Source of the DNA: CAZFBA01 sp964517135
GTDB lineage: Bacteria > Cyanobacteriota > Vampirovibrionia > JBFMGH01
DNA length: 64,000 nt
Direction: 5' to 3'
Assembly (NCBI GenBank): GCA_964517135.1
Contig: CAZFBA010000003.1
Location: forward strand, 1-64,000
Numbering within the stretch: position 1 is the stretch's first letter; every line of letters begins with the position of its first letter. Of the stretch, positions 55,501 to 61,389 are shown one piece after another. The notes under the pieces are model-generated. The model was not told where the DNA came from. It saw only the letters and a list, made by a program, of their open reading frames with translations, and ran no database searches. Both the position numbers and the translations under genes were made by a program.

Positions 55501-56189
55501 TTAATCTTATATTCATCACTCATCATATGAGCTAACAATTTAAGACATTCAGTTTTTTCAGGGTAAGCAACTTCTGATGAAGCTATAAAATAGTCAAGGT
55601 GTTTGCGTGCTTTTACTTTATTTTCTGAATCTGTTGATTCTTTAAATTCTCTGGTATCAAGTATCTGATTTCTAAGGGCTATAAGGTCTTTTTCAAAACC
55701 CAGATGCGGATTTACACTCAGCCAGGTGACTCTATCGTTTTCTTTAGCCTGCTGCGGGAAAAGTAATTTAAATTCTTTTTCAAGGGCCGGTTTTTGCTTT
55801 GTGTTATTACCTGCAAGGGCTTTTTCTATAGATTGTTTCAGAAGGTTTTCCCAATTGACGTTTTGCACTTCATTTTTATCTTTTATTGAAGATTCGCCCT
55901 TAAGAAATCTATCAAGAGCTGAACCTGTTCTAACGCCATATTTAAGGTTTTTGGCCACATGAAGTAAAAATTTTACATTATCTGTAGTTGAATCTTCAGA
56001 TAATCTTTTTAGTGCATTAATCATTTCACGTTCTTTAGGTTGAAACAACGCACCATTATCTGTAGTAAGTTCATTAACAAGATTTCTATCTGTTCTTTTC
56101 CCTTCAAAAGCTAGCTTTGCTGCGAGTTCTTTTTGTCTTCTTAGTGCAACTAGCTCTGCCTGATTTGCAGGTGAGGTAATATTAAACAT
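49518..56189 (-). CDS. Giant 2223-residue protein with possible Cys/His/Asn peptidase triad and HEAT-like C-terminus
   Basis: Unrecognised, apparently cytoplasmic; no signal peptide or membrane segments. Residues 1-100 form a helical N-domain. SHGMCAAISTSRKAMA places Cys271 at a helix start. SGHAQYVYDVKDEQ gives His800 and ALYHDNTWG gives Asn830 beside Trp832, in the order Cys-His-Asn/Asp of papain-like and transglutaminase-like folds, though with a long helical insert (~400-740) between. Residues ~900-1900 are mostly helical and Lys/Glu/Gln-rich with likely coiled coils. The last ~300 residues resemble HEAT/armadillo repeats (VQSVLMNIIADPQ, AKCVATYVLGRYE). AGAGAGGGG precedes ATG. The peptidase reading is inference. 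The frame is intact over 6.7 kb, so it is under coding selection. Confidence 0.8.
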   Translation of the reverse strand: MFNITSPANQAELVALRRQKELAAKLAFEGKRTDRNLVNELTTDNGALFQPKEREMINALKRLSEDSTTDNVKFLLHVAKNLKYGVRTGSALDRFLKGESSIKDKNEVQNVNWENLLKQSIEKALAGNNTKQKPALEKEFKLLFPQQAKENDRVTWLSVNPHLGFEKDLIALRNQILDTREFKESTDSENKVKARKHLDYFIASSEVAYPEKTECLKLLAHMMSDEYKINTQLKDKKVQALAEIINDVVIKTPEEAMLTIKEMSQESHGMCAAISTSRKAMAHEYKLAYVSNLVAELDDKPTMKVYDVTDPKDKDKITVEKANIDYKAALDQGYRIVDAAVSNWMHIANISGNGLTQVGQYIPFDVQNYGMFRDSHLRLNMAPEYQPAYDLLRATIKTRGVVKSLREDLTERVMAGKEIRDNEFESSTLVSINIRKVEAILKELSQDQNVNTAALADRIMKPDIISKEIQGMQVDIRKSDAQISKLEHELKESSSAAQKADLQAKLLHAKEQNARIKADLEPKIKKLENMAIDSSEGPKVKSEKIARIISEQMPGVAEQSIQQFVGQILDHYLFVEDMTDQLDSLQDKFSLKGQYKLQDKLFKFAAYNRVRKEFEASVPERLEAMSKELGVPAEKEAVLKALENKGEIFSRERLDAIKAELDKIKKYEKAEIKKGQPGWKSDTNLYKPLHQFKDDFKKIKSSLNGIRREVERDWLELNKQLDPQLQEVYDKAGKGKGHFWIGEEGSSGLHNGQYARLLKQQSGEDHFVTGDVKEALDHIQAGKSSGVTGTNVEHYGYSGHAQYVYDVKDEQILNPETGKVEDQRALYHDNTWGKRELKHVWTDDGGHERTDYGSKRGGPHGYLFDPTGTQGTPEIELITGTGIHKPDKIGKKWAEKFDSSIGSEFPMFMEIILKGKMLSAEEKATGLVGKMFGVNSEQNQQRVELLVNKLAMGQMPEIQKLSGELTISVYNTVFDAINNNKLDQLENNLTEVIANVTEHYPLPIFQPGGRSNLSEIISKNLPRFVNEILNTPDLPEFAKKVELSRIIENFVERGVLSTTKPGQAVNLAKAEQIEKSASKLQDKLIDFIRGDSSVSPGMDPEKMQRKGGIATKADFDALPDNNLIKILLNKMALAELSQNNETYMMIDSARTPEDLAKAKARIIENHKNEMREFFNKSEESIEYVGVKFLENASAAIEEVEQKYQLNLDSVKNQLAAITENIPAQCDGSVAKLQAQFDKAIASVVSNFRKDSGSENKEAAEVLNAKLTFAFDQTYNEMVKVDSMDDLKDSFLGQKIVHWIDTKFDPKSDEAFLKRINSIQNLDRKTFDKLLDKATPEELGLNFRDPFYTIQRIRGLNDKATKDFKTAVFHYVFNTLIQQKTDKDVQGIENKHKEWLKTREAKNMTPEQREQKLKAEINSYLTQNADLTALYRNMKVEFSYVGLDKFVAKEKDVALKKYGARPAFPVVKVVDDQTIKETVSQNLNGLNGMIMQLNQLKEAEAKTNKPEELAQIKEMFEQVQKSIKVNQMVMAKSLVRPRHRDDVMRMMNEWVKTESKNPGSSEAKFTREALEAKMQEDYILSYPEEFLETIAKEVPEMLQMGNKMTVIDANVLQNWKQGLLMCVQAAKKAQIEFKIKDYISKAKMPQIAKKLRDPESSLIQNTKTGDSIPLESKKGLEVVFKYLSDPMNNNSTLKYFVEQSGLTKAAIQYFLKGPRPEKIVEYVQKNVDQLNDRKAEQNIIQDQFEEFITDLLETKTQKLTVDDLEKVLKNYFAQLDKVFANQKIENSSTLSEYKHTLEENVSVAKALKAEPPEGDALNFILEWQEAILQKQDDYTEANIESAISMMNIAKERKAGLEMLSDLVPAYDEMKTTINEYIIGLDKAVQEIDKIRESLQAPILEKIIAREEANKAETAKAQEQVSNMSQEELQEIMVQQAQSAVQNLLKAINSGDQMAQKLMVKQLIDDQNPLLPPVLEKVLFEIDNPTMKAWSAGLLSQKGYIEPLINFSVSALDESGKIDRNITPEDGQAFILAIEGVIKGANSDDQKLSETCANVLGHMFVEACDHQNPTPFMDQLLNVFINGLVNQGEMVQSVLMNIIADPQVHNNAKCVATYVLGRYETMGYFNLFEDIIMKPEKFADKPSEKLFLLDVALQSLTNMASKYQGLNYSRALETIKSVNIQNMVANAKKEPDSEASQIDGAAKRIQESIEKLEKVLKGEVSKEAA

Positions 56190-56254
56190 TTGTATAGCCC
56201 CTCTCTGTATAATATTTTTCTTTACAACCCATTGAAAAACCCCTATTAAAGAAC

Positions 56255-56270
56255 ACGATTGTATAATCGT
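56255..56270. promoter_or_regulatory. Inverted repeat upstream of the giant gene
   Basis: ACGATT, GTAT, AATCGT. Position and symmetry suit an operator for the minus-strand gene at 56189; no regulator is known. Confidence 0.35.
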
Positions 56271-56868
56271 TTCCCCGGAATGTTTATTAAGTCATTAGTA
56301 TTTCCTCATTCATTTTTATAACAACCCATAATTCAATAATCACAGAAAACTCCGTTTGAGCTTATTCAGTTCCTTAAAGGATAATATCGAGTTCGTTCTT
56401 CCTTTTTCTTTTAGTCATTTAACTACCCGTAATTGAATCAGTTTCGAATGTTTTACCTGTATATTAGTAATACTCTTGAAAATAGACTTATGCTATTACA
56501 GATGTGTTTTGTTATAAAAGTTTACAAGTAAACATAGCAAGAACACTGCCATTAAAAACGCCAAAATCAGCTCAAAGAAGTGATTCTGGCCAACCTTTCT
56601 TAAAAACTACCCCGAATATCTTTTTTAAAAAAAGTTAACGAACTTAATCAAAAGGGTCTCTGAAAAATTTAAACGTTCTCAGATTCAAGATATAAAGATG
56701 TCACCATTTGGATCAAAATTGTTATACTAAACGACATAAAAAATTAAACACTTCTAAAGTGCCCTTATTTTCTGAAATCTGATTACTTATGACGTTGATT
56801 ATAGTATACTCAAAGATAAATACTATCAACATAGTGGAAAAGTGTTTGGAAAAAAAATTGTATAACAT

Positions 56869-56890
56869 TAAAAAAGACCCTTTCGGGTCT
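56869..56890 (-). terminator. Rho-independent terminator (second, downstream)
   Basis: On the minus strand AGACCC, GAAA tetraloop, GGGTCT and six T residues. Confidence 0.7.
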
Positions 56891-56961
56891 CGATGCTTTA
56901 AGCCATCCACCTCCATATTAAAAATCATATATCATCAGGTAATGCGAATAAGGTTATTATT

Positions 56962-56989
56962 CAAAAAAAAACTCTGTTTACGAACAGAG
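56962..56989 (-). terminator. Rho-independent terminator of the 40-residue gene
   Basis: On the minus strand CTCTGTT, CGTA loop, AACAGAG and nine T residues, 77 bp after the stop at 57066. Confidence 0.85.
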
Positions 56990-57065
56990 CAGGTCTTTTG
57001 GGGTAATTATCTTTAAATTTGGGGAGAGGCAGATGTCAATAAATTACGGAAGAGAGGATGTGTGG

Positions 57066-57188
57066 CTATAGTAGTAAAGAGTTGAGGTTTGTTAATACCA
57101 GTATTACAACAATTGAAATGGTGCTTAGTGTTAATGCATAACCGAAGAGGGATATATTAGCTAATTTATCATCAATTAATTTTTGCAT
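57066..57188 (-). CDS. 40-residue single-span membrane protein
   Basis: A short frame with excellent signals: AGGAGA seven bases before ATG and a strong terminator downstream on the same strand. The product starts MQKLIDDKLANISLFGYALT and continues as a hydrophobic segment (LSTISIVVILVLTNL) to the end, so it should be a small single-span membrane protein with a charged N-terminal face. No family recognised. It is monocistronic. Such peptides often modulate a membrane complex, but no partner is indicated. Confidence 0.65.
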   Translation of the reverse strand: MQKLIDDKLANISLFGYALTLSTISIVVILVLTNLNSLLL

Positions 57189-57493
57189 TTCGTTTTCTCC
57201 TTAACCTTACTCTCTAATAATAACTTTTTTTTGAAATAACCTCATCAAGCAAAATGGCTAAAATTGGCTATTTATAAGGGTGATTTTTTGCTCACCCTGA
57301 CAGGTTAGAAAACTGCCAGAAATAGCTGTCAGATAAGAACTTCAGTTATATAACCCGGGTAAACCTGCCAACCTCTGGACTCTTTTTGAATATTTTACCA
57401 ATTGTTAAAAATTTCCTTTTTTTCCTGTCGAAAGCTACAATATATTTGAACATATATGAGGAAGACAAAGGTTTAAGACCGGAAGGATGCTCT
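57189..57493. other. Divergent intergenic region
   Basis: About 305 bp between the 40-residue gene and the TPR gene. A hairpin GGGTGA ... TCACCC (about 57280-57299) is present. The TPR frame runs back to TTG 57386, but without support. No RNA gene recognised. Confidence 0.35.
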
Positions 57494-58270
57494 ATGATAG
57501 GACGTAATGTATTAATAACAATGCTTATGCTGGCCCTGTTGACAGCAACACCGGCACCAGGCATGGCTAAACGTAAAGATGCTTATCTTCCACTGCTCAA
57601 AGCCGGAGAGTTTTATATTAACACAAGGCAATATGACCGGGCAATAGACAATTTTAAGAAGTGTATTGAGCTTAATTCTCTTTCTGATGAGGCTTATAAA
57701 AATCTGGGCTATTCTTACTATAAGAAAAAAGAATACCAGAAGGCTATTGATAGTTATAAACAGGCTTTAAGCCTGAATGCTGATGCAAAAAATGTCAGGT
57801 ATCGCCTTGCAATGGCCTATAAGGCAACAGGTAATATTGATGATGCTGTTATACAACTTGAAAACGCTATTGACCAGAACCCCCGGGATGCAGAATCAAT
57901 TTTTGAACTCGGTGTTATTTATGGGCAGAAAAAGCTTTATTCGCAGGCTATAGAAATGTTTGAGAAGGTTATAGCTATTAATCCTAACTATTCTAAAGCC
58001 TATTACAATCTTGGAGTAGCTTATTACGCTAAAAAAGACTTCAATAAAAGTCAGGAATATTACATAAAAGCTATTGAAGCAAATAAAAATAATGCTAACG
58101 CCCATAAAAACCTTGCTGCAATATATGTAGACAGAAAACAATATGTCGATGCTATAAATCACCTTAAAGCATATGTTAATAGTGCGCCTGGTGCAAGTGA
58201 TGTTGACTTTGTAGAATTTCAAATTAAGAAACTAAGGTCTATAATAGGTGATAAATATACCCTGCAATAG
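57494..58270 (+). CDS. Exported TPR-repeat protein
   Basis: About 258 residues. ATG 57494 has GGAAGGA six bases before it and gives a signal peptide (VLITMLMLALLTATPAPGMA). The rest is about six canonical tetratricopeptide repeats (AIDNFKKCIELNSLSDEAYK, NLGYSYYKKKEYQKAIDSYK, NLGVAYYAKKDFNKSQEYY). A periplasmic protein-binding solenoid, with no catalytic domain. It lacks the lipobox of the TPR protein at 11837. A full dispersed repeat follows about 100 bp downstream. Confidence 0.85.
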   Translation: MIGRNVLITMLMLALLTATPAPGMAKRKDAYLPLLKAGEFYINTRQYDRAIDNFKKCIELNSLSDEAYKNLGYSYYKKKEYQKAIDSYKQALSLNADAKNVRYRLAMAYKATGNIDDAVIQLENAIDQNPRDAESIFELGVIYGQKKLYSQAIEMFEKVIAINPNYSKAYYNLGVAYYAKKDFNKSQEYYIKAIEANKNNANAHKNLAAIYVDRKQYVDAINHLKAYVNSAPGASDVDFVEFQIKKLRSIIGDKYTLQ

Positions 58271-58371
58271 TGTTTAAAATCTTTCTAGCAAAATAAAACC
58301 TGTATAAGACCTGTTTATTAAAGAATACAGCTATATATTTTGCTTGTACCTTAAATTAGTCAATTTAAAAA

Positions 58372-58612
58372 GATTTAATGAATAACTTAAAACTTTTTCG
58401 ATTTTCAAAAAATACAAAATTAAGATATAGGTTGAACGAGCCGATTGGCCTAGGCTTTCAAAGCACGTATACGAAGTCAGCAAGCCAGTTGTGAAAAGTT
58501 TTTGCTTCTTTTTTCAAAAAGAAGAGACCCCATGCCTTCCTTCAGGGTGGGTGGGCTTTGGGTTTTGAAAATCGAAACCAGAAAAATCTATTGTTATTGT
58601 TATACATTAGTC
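58372..58612. repeat. Full copy of the dispersed ~240-bp element (copy B, core inverted)
   Basis: Outer ends GATTTAATGAATAACTT and GTTATACATTAGTC match the left and right ends of copy A in the same order, and inner repeats lie at 58395-58410 and 58563-58577. The core between them (58411-58562) is 152 bp, exactly as in copy A, but reads as the reverse complement of A's core. It carries a G-quadruplex-type run (58545-58562). Confidence 0.85.
58545..58562 (+). other. G-quadruplex-type motif within repeat copy B
   Basis: GGGTGGGTGGGCTTTGGG: four G-runs with loops of 1, 1 and 4 bases. In copy A the matching positions have lost the runs. Confidence 0.55.
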
Positions 58613-58758
58613 TTTTAAAGTGCATCTTTGAAACATTTGCAGTTTACAAAATCTTTTGAGCTATTTAATATTGTTTAAACCAATGAATTCTTATCAATGG
58701 TGAATACCGGTAGAAAAAAATGGTTTATCGTAGCACTAGCAGTTGTTGAGAGAAAAAA

Positions 58759-59436
58759 ATGAGCAAAACTGAGCAAATATTAAATGATTCTAACCTGGTT
58801 ATCAGTCAGCATCCTTTAACAGCACATAACCTGACAATATTAAGAGACAAAAATACGCCTCCTGAGGTGTTTAGAGTGGCAACAAAGAGATTGGCAAACA
58901 TTCTTTCATTTGAGGCATTAAAGACATTGCCGGTTAAAAGAGTTGAAGTAGAGACACCACTTGAAAAAACAGAAGCCGATATTCTGTCACCTGATTATGA
59001 TATAGTTATTGCGCCTATTTTGAGGGCGGCTTTGACTCTTTCTATGGTGATGGAAGAATTGATTCCGCAGGCGAGGGTGCATCATATAGGTTTGTATCGT
59101 AATGAAGAAACCCTGGAGCCTGTCAGCTATTATAACAAGGTGCCAGAAAATATAGAAAAACCTGACAAGCAGATCATCTTTGTGCTTGATCCTATGTTTG
59201 CAACTGGTGGATCTGCCATTGCGGCTGTACAGATATTTAGAAATATTGGGGTTCCTGAAGAAAACATTACTTTTGTATCCATGATATCTGCCCCTGAAGG
59301 CATAGAAAAATTCAGGTCTGTTCATAAAAAGGTTAAAATTATTACAGGTGCAGTCGACAGGCAGCTTAATGACAGAGGATACATTATGCCCGGCCTCGGA
59401 GATGCAGGCGACAGAACCTATAACACTATTTATTAG
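58759..59436 (+). CDS. upp: Uracil phosphoribosyltransferase
   Basis: 225 residues. It makes UMP from uracil and PRPP (pyrimidine salvage). The PRPP loop is FVLDPMFATGGSAIAAV (about 138-154), with APILRAALTLSMVMEELIP and the C-terminal DRQLNDRGYIMPGLGDAGDR uracil-binding segment. Length is a little above the usual 208. It ends 11 bp inside the convergent tcdA gene. GAGAG precedes the ATG. Confidence 0.95.
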   Translation: MSKTEQILNDSNLVISQHPLTAHNLTILRDKNTPPEVFRVATKRLANILSFEALKTLPVKRVEVETPLEKTEADILSPDYDIVIAPILRAALTLSMVMEELIPQARVHHIGLYRNEETLEPVSYYNKVPENIEKPDKQIIFVLDPMFATGGSAIAAVQIFRNIGVPEENITFVSMISAPEGIEKFRSVHKKVKIITGAVDRQLNDRGYIMPGLGDAGDRTYNTIY

Positions 59437-60175
59437 TATCTAAAAAGCTTCTTATAACATAGCTTGCCATTATAAACCCTGAAACAGGCGGAACAAAAGG
59501 CGTTGAGCCTGGAGGGTGTTTATTGTCGAGGGCTTCATTATCAGGTTCTGAATAATCAGGTTTTACTGGGGTTTCAGAGCTTACTACAAGAGTGACCCCT
59601 TTTGTGATACCTATTTTTTCAAGATTTTTGCGTATCTTTCTTGTTAGCGGGCAGCTAAGCCCTTTAGTTTCTGATATATCTTTTATTGTCAGTGCCGAAG
59701 GGTCAAGTCTATTGCCTGTACCTGAGCTTGATATAAGAGGTATATTATTTTCTCTGCAATACTGTATGAGATCAATTTTTGAATTTACTGAATCTATTGC
59801 ATCAACAACGTAATCAGGTTTGCTGGCAAAAATTTCGCTGTTTAAAGAGGCTTCATAAAATATGTTGTGTGTTATAACCTTTATATCAGGATTTATTAAG
59901 AATATTCGTTCTTTTATTACTTCTGTTTTGAGCCTGTTTATATTGTTTAGAGTTGCTATAAGCTGCCGGTTGATGTTTGAAGGGCTAACGCTGTCAAAGT
60001 CTATCACAGACAGAGAGCCGATGCCAGTTCTAGCCAGAGCTTCAGCGGCGAATGAGCCAACTCCACCCAGGCCGAAGACCATTATATGTTTTTTAGACAG
60101 CAGATTTTGAAAGGCTTCACCCCATAGAAGCCTGTTCCGATGGTAGATTGATGCCAGTTCGTCAGGGTTAGACAT
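59426..60175 (-). CDS. tcdA: tRNA threonylcarbamoyladenosine dehydratase (TcdA/YgdL, ThiF family)
   Basis: 249 residues. E1-like fold: VFGLGGVGSFAAEALARTGI is the ATP loop, VIDFDSVSPSNINRQL and VVDAIDSVNSKIDLI are typical. TcdA cyclises t6A37 of tRNA to ct6A using ATP. ATP loop, DxD-like and late PPVSGFIMASYVIRSFL match the family better than MoeB or ThiF, which work with sulfur carriers. It starts three bases after the dnaJ stop, so the two are coupled. Confidence 0.88.
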   Translation of the reverse strand: MSNPDELASIYHRNRLLWGEAFQNLLSKKHIMVFGLGGVGSFAAEALARTGIGSLSVIDFDSVSPSNINRQLIATLNNINRLKTEVIKERIFLINPDIKVITHNIFYEASLNSEIFASKPDYVVDAIDSVNSKIDLIQYCRENNIPLISSSGTGNRLDPSALTIKDISETKGLSCPLTRKIRKNLEKIGITKGVTLVVSSETPVKPDYSEPDNEALDNKHPPGSTPFVPPVSGFIMASYVIRSFLDTNK

Positions 60176-60178
60176 TGG

Positions 60179-61264
60179 TTATTTCTTTTTACCGAGTTCG
60201 TGAAGTTTTTTATAAAGATTCTTTTCTTCTTCTGATGGGTTTTCTGGTATTGTTATTTTAAGTTTTACTTTGTGGTCGCCGTGGTTACCGTCACTTTTTG
60301 GCAGTCCTAGGCCTTTAAGTCTGAGAGTTTTTCCGGCTTGAGTTCCTGGAGGTACTTTGAGGTTATAGTTACCCTGGAGTGTCTCAACCTCTATTGTGCA
60401 TCCTAGAACAGCTTCAGGGGCTGAAATTTCTACTTCTGACATAACATGTTCATTTTCAATTTTGAATCTGGGGTCATACTTTTGTCTTACTTTAAGGTAG
60501 AGGTCGCCTTTTCTTCTGTTACTTGTTTTGCCTTCACCTGAGAGTCTGATTTTAGAGCCTTCTTTAACACCTGCAGGAATTTTAACATTTAAGTTTTTAG
60601 ATATTGTAGTAATACCGCTCCCTCCGCAATTATAGCAGGTGCTGCCCCTTCCAGAACACTGGTCACAGGGTGCAGCGTAGGCGACTCTAACAGATTTTTC
60701 AGTGCCTGTATGCATTTCTTGCGGTGTTAGGTGAATGGTTTCTTCGATATCAAGGTTTTCAGCAGTGGTATGAGGTGATTGCCCTTTGTGTTTTCTTCCT
60801 CTGGTACCGGTATCATAAGTGTAAGATCCTGATGAGTGGCTCTGATGGTTTCTGTCAAAGCCTGAGCCTGTTGAGAAGCCGCCTTTAGCCAGATCTCCGA
60901 AGATGGCTTCAAAGAAATCGCTGAATCCCCCGAATGCCCCGCCTCTAGTAAACTCTGAGGCAAAGTTGCCCAGGTCGCCCAGGTCACCAAATTCAAATGA
61001 AATATTTTCATAACCTGGTGGAGGTGTAAAGTCGGCGCCCTGTTGCCAGCTGTTGCCAAGGCTATCGTAGCGTTTTCGTTTTGCGGGATCGCTTAAGACT
61101 TCATAGGCTTCATTGATTTCTTTAAATTTCTGGCTTGCGCCGGGGTCATTTTTATTGACGTCCGGGTGGTGTTTGCGGGCAAGTTTGCGGTAGGCACTCT
61201 TTATTTCCTGTTCTGATGCATCTCTTGAGAGTCCTAATATGTCGTAATAGTCTTTATATTTCAA
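60179..61264 (-). CDS. dnaJ: DnaJ-type co-chaperone with a half zinc finger
   Basis: 361 residues. J domain at 1-70 with HPD at 33-35, Gly/Phe-rich linker (about 92-135), two substrate-binding C-terminal domains. The zinc region has only two CxxCxGxG units, C200/C203 and C210/C213, back to back, enough for one zinc site; ordinary DnaJ has four units in two sites over ~75 residues. It should stimulate DnaK; loss of the second site may reduce holdase or disulfide activity. The TTG start has AGGA upstream. No dnaK or grpE next to it. Confidence 0.88.
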   Translation of the reverse strand: MKYKDYYDILGLSRDASEQEIKSAYRKLARKHHPDVNKNDPGASQKFKEINEAYEVLSDPAKRKRYDSLGNSWQQGADFTPPPGYENISFEFGDLGDLGNFASEFTRGGAFGGFSDFFEAIFGDLAKGGFSTGSGFDRNHQSHSSGSYTYDTGTRGRKHKGQSPHTTAENLDIEETIHLTPQEMHTGTEKSVRVAYAAPCDQCSGRGSTCYNCGGSGITTISKNLNVKIPAGVKEGSKIRLSGEGKTSNRRKGDLYLKVRQKYDPRFKIENEHVMSEVEISAPEAVLGCTIEVETLQGNYNLKVPPGTQAGKTLRLKGLGLPKSDGNHGDHKVKLKITIPENPSEEEKNLYKKLHELGKKK

Positions 61265-61389
61265 TTATTAATATCCTGTGTCGCTGTTTCTTACCTGATT
61301 TTATAATAAACCTGTTTAAAAATAAATCATATCATCTGAAGAAAACTTTAATATTGATTAAGAAATAATTAATGCAGGTCAGAGAAAGC

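Larger units (their letters stand above)
56190..57065. other. Intergenic region upstream of the giant gene
   Basis: No gene that I can support. It contains an inverted repeat ACGATT-GTAT-AATCGT at 56255-56270, 66 bp upstream of the giant gene's ATG, and two minus-strand terminator hairpins (56869-56890 and 56962-56989). Frames here on both strands have no ribosome site or known motif. Confidence 0.4.
58271..58758. other. Intergenic region holding dispersed repeat copy B
   Basis: 488 bp, half of it repeat copy B (58372-58612). The last 145 bp before upp show no strong promoter that I can pick out. Confidence 0.5.

Noticed and set aside
50970..55962. Many plus-strand frames antisense to the giant gene
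   Set aside because: Phe/Ile/Ser-rich shadows of a helical Lys/Glu-rich protein; no ribosome sites.
56722..57016. Frames on both strands (68 and 75 codons) in the gap upstream of the giant gene
   Set aside because: They overlap two terminator hairpins and lack ribosome sites.
57060..57140. TTAATGCATAAC near 57132 resembling the outer repeat end
   Set aside because: Lies within the 40-residue gene and has no inner repeat or second end.
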